NCBI RefSeq assembly: GCF_900106045.1
Contig: NZ_LT629802.1
Coordinates: 5,704,001-5,768,000, forward strand
Reading direction: 5' to 3'
DNA length: 64,000 bases
DNA from: Pseudomonas mucidolens
GTDB taxonomy: Bacteria > Pseudomonadota > Gammaproteobacteria > Pseudomonadales > Pseudomonadaceae
The notes under the pieces were generated by a model. The model made no database searches and was not told the origin of the DNA. It worked only from the letters and a program-made list of their open reading frames with translations. The position numbers and the translations under genes are program-made. This document shows positions 16,828-26,439 of the stretch, one piece after another (position 1 is the first letter of the stretch; each line of letters begins with the position of its first letter).

Positions 16828-19005
16828 TCAAACCGACAATTGATTGCTGATAGGCAGGCGTCGGATACGCTTGCCGGTTGCCGCTGCCAGTGCGTTCACC
16901 AACGCCGGAGCGAGTGGCGCTACAGGCGGCTCACCGATACCAGTTGGTGGGTTTGCCGAAGGCACAATATGTACCTCTACCTTAGGCATGTTATAGATGC
17001 GCAACGGCTCGTTGTTGTGGAAGTTGGATTGATCAATCTTTCCGTCGGTCAAGGTGATTGCTTCGTGCATGGCGGCTGAGAGAGCAAAACCAATCGAACC
17101 CTCGACCTGAGCACGGATTACATCCGGATTGACTGCAATGCCGCACTCCACCGAGCAGACCACACGGTCCACTTTGAATTGACCATCGCTTTGCACCGTG
17201 ACTTCGGCCACTTGTGCTACCACCGAACCAAAGGCTTCGTGTAGAGCCACTCCGCGACCTCGGCGCTCACCCTGCTTGCCTGCTGCCAACGGCTTGTCCC
17301 ACCCCGCCTTCTGCGCCACCAACTTAAGGGTTTCTATATGACGTGAATGCCCTTCAAGCATTGCAAGCCGCCAGGCCACCGGATCCTGCCCAGCCATCTG
17401 CGCTAGCTCGTCGAAGAAACACTCAGTGGAAAAGGCGTTATGGGAGTGCCCCACTACCCGCCACCACTGTATGGGTACCGGGATATCGCTAGGGGTATGC
17501 AGATCAACGCGCAGATTGGGGATTCGGTAAGGAAGCGTCGACCCTCCCTCCACTGAGGTGGAATCGATACCATCCTTGATGAAGGCAGCAAATGGTGATC
17601 CCGCGAACACGGATTGACCAACCAATCGGTGCTGCCAGGCGACCAGTTTGCCTTGGTCATCCAGCCCCGCAGTCAGGCGATGATGGTACATAGGTCTGTA
17701 GTGGCCGGCCTGCATGTCGTCTTCGCGCAACCACACCAGTTTTACCGGGGCTTTTCCACCGATAGCTTTGACGATATGGGCATTTTCCAGAACGTAATCA
17801 GCATCTTTACTCGCCCGCCGGCCGAAACTGCCGCCAGCGTATAGCGTGTGGACCCGAACCTGCTCCGGCTCCAGACCGAACAGGTCTGCCAATACGGACT
17901 GGACTTGTGACTGCATCTGCGCGCCATGCCAGGTTTCGCAACCGTACTTAGTCAAAGCGACCACGCAGTTCATCGGTTCCATGGCCGAATGGGCAAGAAA
18001 GGGAAAGTCGTACTCCGCTTCCAGCGTACGTGTGGCACTCGCAAGACCGGTTTTGACATCACCGTCGTTGCGGACAACCGTGCCCTCAGTTTTGGCTAAC
18101 TCGCGGTAGCGTTGGAACAACTGCTCCGTACTCTGCTTGAAGGCGCTGCTCTCGTCCCACTGGATCGTTACTGCGTCACGCCCCTTCTTTGCGCTCCAGG
18201 TATCTTTCGCCACAACAGCCACGCCGCTGGGGATCTGCACCACATGCACCACTCCGGGCATGGCCAGCGCCGCCTTGGCATCAAAGGATTTCACCTTGGC
18301 GCCAATGCGCGGCGGATGAGCAACCACAGCCGTAAGCATCCCGGGCAAGTGAATGTCCTGGGTGTAGATCGCCTTGCCATTGACCTTGTCAGCCGAGTCT
18401 TTACGCGCCAACTGCTGCCGGCCGATCAGTTTGAATGCACTAGGATCCTTGAGCTTGACTTCGGCCGGCACCGGCTGCTCGGAGGCTAGCTTGGCCAGTT
18501 GACCGAATGTCGCCTGCTTACCTGACGCAGCATGTCGCAGTACGCCATCTACCACTTCGATTTCCTGCGCCGGCACCTTCCACAGCCAAGCGGCCGCCGA
18601 CACCAGCATGGCACGAGCAGTAGCGCCGGCCTTGCGCAGCTGTTCCCAGGAGTTGGCGATGGAGCTACTGCCACCGGTGCCCTGAATACCCAGTAGCGAA
18701 TTGTTGTAGCGCGACTCTGCTGGGGCGCTTTCAACACGAACTTGCGCCCAGTCCGCATCCAACTCCTCTGCGACCAGAGTGGCCAGACCAGTGTAAGCAC
18801 CTTGTCCCATCTCCAAGTGTTTAGAGATAACGGTGACGACATTGTCTTCGCCGATGCGCAGGAATGCGTTGGGCTCGAACGTTCCCTCCTTACCTGCGCG
18901 CGCGGTGCCCTCAGCCAGCGACCAAGGCAAATAGACGGCCAAAGTTAGGCCTGCCGTACCCTGGAGGAAACGGCGGCGACTTTCGTTCTCGATAGACCGG
19001 ATCAT
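16828..19005 (-). CDS. Molybdopterin-binding subunit of a Tat-exported hydroxylase (IorB/xanthine dehydrogenase family)
   Basis: This 725-residue catalytic subunit has a twin-arginine signal RRRFLQGTAG at residues 10-19 and a hydrophobic stretch after it, so it is probably exported folded with cofactor. It has the two-part aldehyde-oxidase domain of the isoquinoline 1-oxidoreductase beta type, with a GGSFGRRA cofactor loop and a final GIGEPPVAPLAPAL segment carrying the catalytic Glu. I chose the ATG at 19005, which follows GAGGTAATAAAT, over an earlier TTG. It pairs with the two-cluster iron-sulfur subunit upstream and the dihaem cytochrome further upstream, giving an electron path to the periplasmic or membrane chain. 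The substrate, an aldehyde or N-heterocycle, is not determinable here. Confidence 0.85.
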   Translation of the reverse strand: MIRSIENESRRRFLQGTAGLTLAVYLPWSLAEGTARAGKEGTFEPNAFLRIGEDNVVTVISKHLEMGQGAYTGLATLVAEELDADWAQVRVESAPAESRYNNSLLGIQGTGGSSSIANSWEQLRKAGATARAMLVSAAAWLWKVPAQEIEVVDGVLRHAASGKQATFGQLAKLASEQPVPAEVKLKDPSAFKLIGRQQLARKDSADKVNGKAIYTQDIHLPGMLTAVVAHPPRIGAKVKSFDAKAALAMPGVVHVVQIPSGVAVVAKDTWSAKKGRDAVTIQWDESSAFKQSTEQLFQRYRELAKTEGTVVRNDGDVKTGLASATRTLEAEYDFPFLAHSAMEPMNCVVALTKYGCETWHGAQMQSQVQSVLADLFGLEPEQVRVHTLYAGGSFGRRASKDADYVLENAHIVKAIGGKAPVKLVWLREDDMQAGHYRPMYHHRLTAGLDDQGKLVAWQHRLVGQSVFAGSPFAAFIKDGIDSTSVEGGSTLPYRIPNLRVDLHTPSDIPVPIQWWRVVGHSHNAFSTECFFDELAQMAGQDPVAWRLAMLEGHSRHIETLKLVAQKAGWDKPLAAGKQGERRGRGVALHEAFGSVVAQVAEVTVQSDGQFKVDRVVCSVECGIAVNPDVIRAQVEGSIGFALSAAMHEAITLTDGKIDQSNFHNNEPLRIYNMPKVEVHIVPSANPPTGIGEPPVAPLAPALVNALAAATGKRIRRLPISNQLSV

Positions 19006-19022
19006 ATTTATTACCTCGGTGC

Positions 19023-19481
19023 TCAAGCCAGGGACTTGGCAGCATCATGGATGGCCGCGCGAATGCGTACATAGGTTGCGCAGCGACAGACGTTGCCACC
19101 CATTGTTCGATCAATGTCGGTATCTGAAGGCGAACGATTGGCTTGTAGCAACGCCACCGCACTCATGATCTGACCTGACTGGCAGTAACCGCACTGCACT
19201 ACGTCAAGCCGTTGCCAGGCTTCCTGGACCACCTTACCTGTAGGGGTTTCGCCGACACCTTCGATAGTGACGATCTTGGCCTCGACTGCAGCCGACACAG
19301 GGGTGACGCAAGAGCGCACGGGCTGGCCATTAAGGTGAACAGTGCAGGCCCCACACAGCGACATGCCGCAGCCGAACTTGGTACCAGTAAGCTGCAAACT
19401 ATCGCGTAGCACCCACAGCAAAGGCGTATCGGGGGCAACGTCGACACGCAGGTCCTTGTTATTGATATTAAGCGTGATCAT
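19023..19481 (-). CDS. [2Fe-2S] subunit of the molybdenum hydroxylase (IorA-like)
   Basis: This 152-residue protein has two [2Fe-2S] clusters. The plant-ferredoxin-type set is Cys38, 43, 46 and 58 ([14 protein letters not shown]), and the second set is Cys97, 100, 132 and 134 ([14 protein letters not shown]). It has no signal of its own, so it would be carried through the Tat pathway with the large subunit. It is typical of isoquinoline 1-oxidoreductase alpha subunits and of aldehyde dehydrogenases that donate to cytochrome c. The stop lies 17 bases from the large-subunit start. Confidence 0.88.
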   Translation of the reverse strand: MITLNINNKDLRVDVAPDTPLLWVLRDSLQLTGTKFGCGMSLCGACTVHLNGQPVRSCVTPVSAAVEAKIVTIEGVGETPTGKVVQEAWQRLDVVQCGYCQSGQIMSAVALLQANRSPSDTDIDRTMGGNVCRCATYVRIRAAIHDAAKSLA

Positions 19482-19625
19482 GAAATCCTCCGACCCGTAG
19501 ATGATCTATTGGCTGGCGCCAGGCCAACCTTGCGAAGCGTTTACCCGAAGGCTGTTTAAAGGACGAACGCCAAGCGCTCGCAGACCGCTCGCCAAAAAAC
19601 GTTTGGCAGAACATCAATAAGGCCA

Positions 19626-20243
19626 TCATTCGGGACAAGGCTGACCAGCAGCACCCCACACGGTCATGTCCTGCACGTGCGTATCGAAACTACCAGGCGG
19701 TGTAGAGCGCCCTGGTCCGGGAACCCAGGCCCAGGGAATAAAACCTTTTATCTTGGCATCATGATGCAGGTGCTCAACTAGGCCAGCGGCATCACGGCCC
19801 CCATTACGCTTGGGGTCGCGCAACTGCGTGCAAATTTCGGCGCCGGTCTTTTCGAACCACTCAAAAGCTACTGGGGCGAGCTGCCACGGAAGCCCTACGT
19901 GTGGCGGCATATGGGGGGCTACGTTTGGTGTATCCGAACTTGCGTGACAAGCCACGCAAGACACTGTTTCAGCGCCTATACGCGAGTCTCCGGCGTGGAT
20001 ATTCATGCCGTGCGGGCGGGTCTTGTTTTCACCGGAGATGGTCCACATCGGAATATTGTTGGGACCAACGTGACAGTTGGCGCAGCGCGGGTGAGTCACC
20101 ACGGCTTCAATCCGCTGCCAAGCCTTTAACCCCTCGGCTTTACTGACACTACCTGCCGGAGGCATGGAACTGCCTGCGCTGTCAGCCAGTGCCGTGCCCG
20201 AAATGGGCAATGCCAGTAGTAATGCGATCAGTCCTATTTTCAT
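19626..20243 (-). CDS. Periplasmic dihaem cytochrome c
   Basis: This 205-residue protein has a signal peptide (cleavage likely after ALA20) and two haem sites: CANCH at 54-58 and CVACH at 96-100. The region PHMPPHVGLPWQLAP may supply axial ligands. It is the first gene of the minus-strand operon, 144 bases ahead of the iron-sulfur subunit, and would take electrons from the molybdenum hydroxylase. Similar cytochromes accompany IorAB-type enzymes in other proteobacteria. The 144-base gap contains no gene. Confidence 0.82.
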   Translation of the reverse strand: MKIGLIALLLALPISGTALADSAGSSMPPAGSVSKAEGLKAWQRIEAVVTHPRCANCHVGPNNIPMWTISGENKTRPHGMNIHAGDSRIGAETVSCVACHASSDTPNVAPHMPPHVGLPWQLAPVAFEWFEKTGAEICTQLRDPKRNGGRDAAGLVEHLHHDAKIKGFIPWAWVPGPGRSTPPGSFDTHVQDMTVWGAAGQPCPE

Positions 20244-20719
20244 TGTAAAGGCCCTTCAGGCGAACTCACGGTGTTGGACAGACGGCTTGGTGGATGCTTT
20301 CTCCAGAACATGCCTGGTTATTCAGGCGGCATCTTTGCGCCGCTTGCGATTGATCTGAGACAGCAATGGATAACCCACGCCGCGATTTCTGATCGCGCAG
20401 TCACCACTTTGTTGTCCAAACAGATGCTTCAGATTAGGTGAGCAAGGTCTCGACCGTTTGCACAAAAGTTATGATTACTTGCCCGATTAAACAGATTCAG
20501 CAAATTTGGACGAGGGAGGTGAATGATCTAGCGACGCTGGACGTCCAGGCAGCTCTGGTCGCGGCATGGCTTGCATCTTGTGGGCTGCACTACAACCGTG
20601 CCGCTCTTGCCTGATTCTTAGATTTTTTTACCTAAAAAGATGGAAATTTCAGCGGGCTGCAACTTCCAGTTGCGCCTGCTGCTACCATTTGCCGTTTGGA
20701 TATCTCAGGAAATCACCAA
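20244..20719. promoter_or_regulatory. Divergent control region between the cytochrome operon and the AraC gene
   Basis: This 476-base gap separates the minus-strand molybdoenzyme operon from the plus-strand AraC gene, so it should hold both promoters and the AraC operators. I see AT-rich stretches near 20465 and 20620 but no operator I can define. No open frame in it looks real. Confidence 0.45.
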
Positions 20720-21648
20720 ATGCAGGGCGATCAGGGATCTAAAAACGCATATGTCCCTCAAGCAGCAGAGTTGTCGGCCGCGATTCAACGCTTTGCCAAC
20801 ACTGACGGCGATTTCACTACAGCGCTTCCCGCACTGACGATGCATCGCCGTCATGGCGTTAGCGAGCCGATGCCTTGCATCTATAACCTAGGGATAGGTC
20901 TCATTACCCAGGGCTACAAGCACATCATGGTCGGCGACAAGTTGCATAATTACGGGCCAGGCCAATTGATGCTATCGACCTTCGACATGCCAGTGACCGC
21001 CCATGTCACGCGGGCATCTCGCAGCGAACCACTGCTGGGTATGATGCTGAAGCTGGACATTCGCCAGGTTGCGCAAGTGGCATATGAGATGGAGCTGCCA
21101 TCTTCGCCCGAGACCGCCTATGAGCCGATCTCTGTCCACAAGCTGGAGCCTGCTTTACTCGATGCGTTTTTGCGATTAGTACGGCTACTGGACGAGCCGC
21201 AATTGGTAAGCCAACTTGCACCACTGATTCAGCAAGAAATCGTCGTCCGTTTGTTAGCTGGCCCCCAAGGAACCCAACTTCGCCACATCATTGCCGATGG
21301 CACTCCGCGCCAGCGAATGGCCCAAACGCTCTCCTGGCTTAGGAAGAATTTTAAACAAGCCTTGAATCTAGATGACCTGGCCGCACACGCGCACATGACG
21401 CCGTCGACGTTTCGACAGCACTTTCGCGACATCACAGGTATGAGTCCTCTGCAGTTCCAAAAGCAAATGCGCTTGCAAGAGGCTCGGCAATTGATGCTAA
21501 ACCAAGCTTTCGACGCTGGCGAAGCCAGTAATCTTGTCGGTTACGAAAGCGCCTCCCAATTCAGCCGTGAATATAAGCGACTGTTTGGTGCCCCCCCCCT
21601 TCACGTGATATTCGTCGAATGCGTCTTGAGACGGGTGGGGCTGAGTAA
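20720..21648 (+). pseudogene. AraC-family regulator, frameshifted in a C-tract near its 3' end
   Basis: The protein has an AraC N-terminal cupin-like domain (about residues 25-170) and two helix-turn-helix segments (LNLDDLAAHAHMTPSTFRQHF and a following SNLVGYESASQFSREYKRLFG region). At 21591-21599 there are nine C. In the existing frame the protein runs on through 55 unrelated residues to 21778 and overlaps the ltrA start. Adding one C (or removing two) gives GAPPPSRDIRRMRLETGGAE and a stop at 21648, the usual end of this family. The DNA-binding domain is essentially complete before the shift, so function may survive. It is divergent from the molybdoenzyme operon and is its likely activator. 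Confidence 0.75.
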
Positions 21649-21774
21649 AGGATTTCTCATACCAACCTATTGGTGGCGTTATACGCGGGAAACGAAAACA
21701 CTTATGTGGGTCGCTGAGAACATAAATTTTGAAACCACCTTTGATACATGGCGCTTGCCAACGAGGGATCACGT

Positions 21775-22540
21775 ATGAGCACATCGGCGTCTGTTACTAA
21801 GGCTCTTCAACATCACCTACGACGTATGTCCGGTCGCGATCCGCAGGAAACACACCGTGTTGCTTCGTCTCTCGAATTGTTGTTCGACCTGACCTTTGCG
21901 ACCTGCTTTGCGTTCGCGGCTACCCAGCTTGCACATGCTTTAGCCGCGGGCCACTACTCCACCGCATTAATCGGATTCGGGTTCGCGAGCTTTTGCATCT
22001 GTTGGGCATGGACCAATTTCTCGTGGTTTGCATCAGCCTACGATACTGATGATTGGATTTTCCGCATCGCGACTATGGTGCAAATGGCTGGTGTGCTGGT
22101 ACTTGCGATCGGTTTACCTCGACTGTTCTCTTCGTTAGAGCAGGGCCAGCATTTGGACGCCTCAGTCATGGTGCTGGGCTACGTGATCATGCGCGTTGCG
22201 ATGATATTTCAGTGGTTGCGCGCGGCGAAGCAGGACCCTTCAAGACGCCGCGCTTGCATCACTTATGCTGTCTCGATCGCGGTTGCGCAACTCGGCTGGA
22301 TTGCACTTTTCTTTTTTCCTCTTTCAATCGACGTCACTATCACGCTGTTTTTTTTGTGGTTTCTAGTCGAATTTGCCGGTCCGATATTCGCGGAACGCAG
22401 GGACGGTGGTACGCCCTGGCACGCAGAGCACATTTCAGAACGCTACAGTCTGTTCGCAATTATTGCGCTGGGCGAAGGATTGGTGGGGACAGTGGCAGCC
22501 CTATCTGCCGAGATGGAGCATGTGGGCTGGACGTTGGAAA
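21775..22540 (+). pseudogene. Low-temperature-requirement A family membrane protein, 5' part, split by IS66
   Basis: The first 255 codons encode the N-terminal half of an LtrA-type integral membrane protein: VASSLELLFDLTFATCFAFAATQLA begins the first of about six hydrophobic helices. The reading frame continues 29 bases into the inserted element and stops at 22569. The other half is at 26764-27245. Joining the halves after removing the element and one copy of the 8-base duplication restores one frame of about 415 codons. LtrA proteins are poorly characterised membrane proteins. The ATG overlaps the end of the shifted AraC frame. Confidence 0.85.
22533..22540. repeat. Target-site duplication, left copy
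   Basis: The 8-base sequence gttggaaa directly precedes the left end of the IS66-family element and recurs at 26756-26763 directly after its right end. Eight-base duplications are normal for IS66. Confidence 0.85.
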
Positions 22541-22586
22541 GTAACCGTCCGAGCAACACATCTTCCTGATGCCATCGGTTAAGGCG

Positions 22587-22618
22587 ATGGTGTCCACCTA
22601 AATTTAAGTGGACACCAT
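22587..22618. terminator. Hairpin at the left end of the IS66 element
   Basis: The arms atggtgtccac (22587-22597) and gtggacaccat (22608-22618) are exact complements around a 10-base loop. It ends 25 bases before tnpA. It probably blocks transcription or translation entering from outside, as such hairpins do in other elements. Confidence 0.6.
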
Positions 22619-22643
22619 TTTTAGCCTTTTTAAGCGGACGCCC

Positions 22644-22976
22644 ATGCCACAAGAACGCCGTTCCTATTCCAAGTCCTTCAAGGCCCAGGTCATTACTGAG
22701 TGCGCCCATCCTGACACTTCAATTGCCAATGTCGCCTTGACCCACAACCTCAATGCAAACCTCGTCCATAAATGGATTCGGGTGCATGCGCAGAAAAACC
22801 TGGCACTGCAAACTGCCTTCATCCCGGTCAAGACTTCGCCGCCGGTGCCGATGCATCAGGCCCTTCCTGCCACGATCCGAATCGAAGTGCCGCATCCAAA
22901 AGGTGTAGTCGTGGTGAGTTGGCCAGCAGAAAATGCAGCGGCGTGTTCTGCTTTCCTACGAGACCTGCTGCGATGA
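22644..22976 (+). CDS. tnpA: IS66 accessory protein TnpA
   Basis: This 110-residue protein begins with a Tnp_1-like helix-turn-helix (YSKSFKAQVITECAHPDTSI, then NLNANLVHKWI), the DNA-binding accessory protein of IS66 elements. I chose the MPQERRSYS start over a start 12 codons earlier that lies within the hairpin. The stop overlaps the tnpB start by 4 bases, so the proteins are made in coupled fashion. Confidence 0.88.
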   Translation: MPQERRSYSKSFKAQVITECAHPDTSIANVALTHNLNANLVHKWIRVHAQKNLALQTAFIPVKTSPPVPMHQALPATIRIEVPHPKGVVVVSWPAENAAACSAFLRDLLR

Positions 22977-23308
22977 TCCGCGTCGATTCCATCTGGCTCG
23001 CCACCGAGCCCATGGACATGCGCGCCGGCACTGAAACCGCGCTCGCACGAGTCGTGGCGGTGTTCGGTGCGGCGAAGCCGCACTGTGCCTATCTGTTCGC
23101 CAACCGCCGCGCCAATCGAATGAAAGTGCTGGTGCATGACGGCGTGGGGATTTGGCTTGCCGCCCGGCGTTTGAATCAAGGACGCTTCTTCTGGCCGGGT
23201 GTGCGACACGGCTCCGAAGTTGAGTTGGATGCCGAGCAACTTCAGGCCCTGGTGCTCGGTTTACCTTGGCAGCGCGTCGGTGCAGGCGGAATCATCTCGA
23301 TGCTTTAA
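22973..23308 (+). CDS. tnpB: IS66 accessory protein TnpB (Orf2)
   Basis: This 111-residue protein has the conserved IS66 Orf2 pattern: MDMRAGTETALARV, AYLFANRRANRMKVLVHDG and GIWLAARRLNQGRFFWP. It is required for transposition of IS66 elements together with TnpA and TnpC, though its biochemical role is not settled. It overlaps tnpA by 4 bases; 81 bases separate it from tnpC. Confidence 0.9.
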   Translation: MIRVDSIWLATEPMDMRAGTETALARVVAVFGAAKPHCAYLFANRRANRMKVLVHDGVGIWLAARRLNQGRFFWPGVRHGSEVELDAEQLQALVLGLPWQRVGAGGIISML

Positions 23309-23389
23309 CATCTGCCATGGCGTGCTTGCCAGCGCAATTGGCCCATCAGTCTATCGTCGCCATCAGCCCTCTCTGGCAAAATCGGCGGC

Positions 23390-24919
23390 ATGACTTTGCA
23401 TCCAAATCTCGATCAATTAAACCCTGAACAACTGCGTGCCCTGGCGGCGCAGTTGATCCAGCGCGTCGAGACAATGGACAAGCAAATCACTCATCACAAG
23501 TCGGTCAACGAGAAACTGGCCCACGAGATCGCGCTGCTCAAACGCTTCAAGTTTGCCAAGCGCAGCGAGCAGTTGAGCCCGGATCAAGCCAGCCTGCTCG
23601 ACGACTTGATCGATACGGATATCGCCGCTATCGAAGCCGAACTTGAGGCGCTGCAACCGGCACCTGTCGAAGCCAAAGTGCGCCAGCAACCCAAGCGCGC
23701 ACCGCTGCCACCGCAGTTTCCTCGCACACTGATCCATCACGAACCGGACAACAGCCACTGCCAGTGCGGCTGCGCCCTCAAGCGCATCGGCGAAGACGCC
23801 AGCGAAAAGCTCGACTACACGCCCGGCGTATTCACCGTCGAGCGTCACATCCGTGGAAAGTGGGCCTGCGAGCAGTGTGAAACGCTAATCCAGGCGCCGG
23901 TACCGGCGCACGTCATCGACAAAGGCGTCCCGACCGCAGGCCTGCTGGCCCACATCATGGTGGCCAAGTTCGCCGACCATCTGCCGCTGTATCGCCAAGA
24001 GAAAATCTTCGGCCGCGCCGGGCTGCCCATCGCCCGTTCGACACTGGCGCAGTGGGTGGGTCAAACCGGCGTACAACTGCAACCGCTCGTGGAAGCACTG
24101 CGCGAGGCAGTGCTGGCCCAGCGAGTCGTCCATGCCGATGAAACACCCGTGCAGATGCTGGCACCGGGTGAAAAGAAAACGCACCGAGCGTATGTCTGGG
24201 CCTACTGCACGACACCATTCTCGGCACTGAAGGCGGTAGTCTACGACTTCAGCCCGAGCCGTGCTGGCGAACATGCGCGCAACTTCCTGGGCACTTGGAA
24301 CGGCAAGCTGGTCTGCGATGGCTTCGCAGGCTACAAGGCCGGCTTCGAAGGGGGCATCACCGAAATCGGCTGCATGGCCCATGCTCGCCGCAAGTTCTTC
24401 GACCTGCATGTGGCGAACAAAAGCCAACTGGCCGAACAGGCGCTGCACTCAATCGGCGGCCTATACGAGGTTGAACGAAAGGCCAAAGAGATGAGCGATG
24501 AAGATCGCTGGCGATTACGTCAAGAAATGGCGATTCCTATCGCGGAGAAGTTGCATGAGTGGATGCTGGCTCAGCGCGAACTTGTGCCCGAGGGCTCGGC
24601 CACAGCCAAGGCTCTGGATTACAGCCTGAAACGCTGGGTAGCGCTGACGCGCTACCTCAATGATGGTGCTGTGCCCATCGACAACAATCGGGTCGAAAAT
24701 ACGATCCGGCCTTGGGCCCTTGGCCGTTCGAATTGGCTCTTCGCCGGATCACTGCGCAGCGGTAAACGAGCGGCGGCAATTATGAGCTTGATTCAATCGG
24801 CACGCATGAATGGGCATGATCCGTTCGCGTATCTCAAGGATGTACTGACGCGGTTGCCGACACAGAGGGCCAGTGCAATTGACCAATTACTACCGCATCA
24901 ATGGGCACAGGGCTCCTAA
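23390..24919 (+). CDS. tnpC: IS66 transposase TnpC
   Basis: This 509-residue DDE transposase has an N-terminal coiled-coil/leucine-zipper region (about 10-60), a zinc-finger-like CQCGCALKR ... CEQCETLI segment (about 125-170), then the DDE domain with VVHADETPVQML (first Asp), LVCDGFAGYKAGF (second Asp) and NNRVENTIRPWALGRSNWLF (Glu). The C-terminal IS66_C region ends in LPHQWAQGS. All parts are intact, so the element may still be active. Confidence 0.92.
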   Translation: MTLHPNLDQLNPEQLRALAAQLIQRVETMDKQITHHKSVNEKLAHEIALLKRFKFAKRSEQLSPDQASLLDDLIDTDIAAIEAELEALQPAPVEAKVRQQPKRAPLPPQFPRTLIHHEPDNSHCQCGCALKRIGEDASEKLDYTPGVFTVERHIRGKWACEQCETLIQAPVPAHVIDKGVPTAGLLAHIMVAKFADHLPLYRQEKIFGRAGLPIARSTLAQWVGQTGVQLQPLVEALREAVLAQRVVHADETPVQMLAPGEKKTHRAYVWAYCTTPFSALKAVVYDFSPSRAGEHARNFLGTWNGKLVCDGFAGYKAGFEGGITEIGCMAHARRKFFDLHVANKSQLAEQALHSIGGLYEVERKAKEMSDEDRWRLRQEMAIPIAEKLHEWMLAQRELVPEGSATAKALDYSLKRWVALTRYLNDGAVPIDNNRVENTIRPWALGRSNWLFAGSLRSGKRAAAIMSLIQSARMNGHDPFAYLKDVLTRLPTQRASAIDQLLPHQWAQGS

Positions 24920-24936
24920 CACGCTATGAGCTACAT

Positions 24937-25395
24937 TCAGTCCGACGCGTCTGAATCTAATGGTGTCGATGGAGGTATTTGCCATGCGGGTTTTTTGTCA
25001 TCCTGACTGTCGAAAATACGCCGCGCCTTGCGGAAATCCTCAACGTTCTCGACAACCCAAGTCCAGATAGGTGACATGCGGATCAACAGTCCCATACCCA
25101 GCGGCGTCAGCTCATACTCGACACGTGGCGGAATCTCACCGAACTCCCGCCGAACCACTAGCCCATCCCGCTCCATGGAGCGTAGCGTCTTGGTTAACAT
25201 CCGCTGAGTCACCCCAGTCATCTGCCTTTTTATTTCGGCATGGCGCATCGTGCCGTAAACCCCCAGGGCATGCAGAATACCTAACGACCAGCGGCTACCT
25301 GCGTGAGCAAGCACTTCTCGTCTGACGCCATCATCGTCTTCTCTAAGCGTTCGGCAAATTGTTTCTGCCTGGCTGAGAGCCTCCTGATCGGTCAT
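24937..25395 (-). CDS. HxlR-family transcriptional regulator (transposon cargo)
   Basis: This 152-residue winged-helix regulator has SRWSLGILHALGVYGTMRHAE followed by VTQRMLTKTLRSMERDGLVV and EYELTPLGMGL, the HxlR core. I prefer the ATG at 25395; a GTG 18 bases upstream is possible. It ends 18 bases from tnpC on the opposite strand and is divergent from the NmrA-like gene, with 96 bases between starts. HxlR proteins often repress an adjacent oxidoreductase and respond to reactive aldehydes or quinones, so these two genes look like a regulator and target pair. Confidence 0.85.
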   Translation of the reverse strand: MTDQEALSQAETICRTLREDDDGVRREVLAHAGSRWSLGILHALGVYGTMRHAEIKRQMTGVTQRMLTKTLRSMERDGLVVRREFGEIPPRVEYELTPLGMGLLIRMSPIWTWVVENVEDFRKARRIFDSQDDKKPAWQIPPSTPLDSDASD

Positions 25396-25491
25396 TTCAT
25401 TCTCTGGTATCACAGGTGTGCCTTCTTACGAACGTTGCCTAATCGTGCAAGCATTTGTTCATCTTACAGGCAACAGGTCTCAGGAGAAATC

Positions 25492-26439
25492 ATGACCGAA
25501 GTGACTCAGCTTTCCCCCTAATCCATTCTCGTTCTAGGCGCCGGTGAGCTTGGGCTGCCGGTTCTGCGCAATCTTGCGCGAGTAGCAAAGCGCGCGCCCG
25601 GCTCCACAATCAGCGTCCTGCTCAGGGATTCGACCATCAACACTCAGGTGCCCGAGAAAAAGGTCGAAATCGATGAGCTTCGAGATCTTGGCATCCAGAT
25701 GGTGGCCGCAGATCTCGTGAATAATTCAATCGATCAGTTGGCTGAAGTGTTCGCACGGTTCGATACCGTAATAGGCTGCGCAGGCATGGTTGCAGGCCGG
25801 GAAACCCCGATGAAGCTGGCTACAGCAGCTCTCAAGTCCGGTGTGAAGCGCTACTTTCCTTGGCAGTTTGGTGTCGACTTCGAGGTAATCGGTCGGGGCA
25901 GTCCTCAAGATCTGTTCGATGCTCAGCTTGATGTACGCGAATTGCTTCGCGCCCAGGATAAAACTGAATGGGTAATCATCTCGACGGGTATGTTCACCAG
26001 CTTTCTATTCGAGCCAGTATTCGAGGTGGTTGACTTCGAAAACGATACCGTGAACGCGCTAGGCAGTCTTGAGACCAGCGTGACGCTCACGACTCCAGAA
26101 GACATTGGTGCGTTGACAGCGGAAATTGTTTTCTTCGAACCTCGCTTCCGCGATCAGATTGTGTACCTCTCGGGAGATACAGTGACGTACGGAGAGGTTG
26201 CGAGCCTCCTCGAACGTGTACTGGGTCGCCCGTTCAAACGTAACGTGTGGACTGTTCCGTACTTGCTCCAAGAATTGGAGAGAGACCCAACGCATCACAT
26301 CAAGAAGTACCGCGCTGTGTTCGCCCAGGGCAGAGGCGTGGCCTGGCCTAAAGCAGGCACTTTCAACGCGCAGCAGTCGACTCAAGTCACGACCGCTGAG
26401 GAGTGGGCCCGTGCAAATCTGGCAACCTCATCAGCATAA
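25492..26439 (+). pseudogene. NmrA/isoflavone-reductase-like oxidoreductase with an early stop codon
   Basis: The ATG at 25492 follows CAGGAGAAATC, and the frame runs to 26439 (316 codons), except that codon 10 is TAA (25519-25521). Directly after it comes SILVLGAGELGLPVLRNLA, the NAD(P)-binding glycine motif, in the same frame, so the stop removes the natural start context. The body has features of NmrA-like atypical SDRs (VIGCAGMVAGRE, PWQFGVDFEVIG, IISTGMFTSFLFE). Without readthrough, translation could only restart beyond the cofactor motif, for example at GTG 25648. The gene is therefore probably dead, unless the stop is a sequencing error. It is cargo of the IS66 element. Confidence 0.8.
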
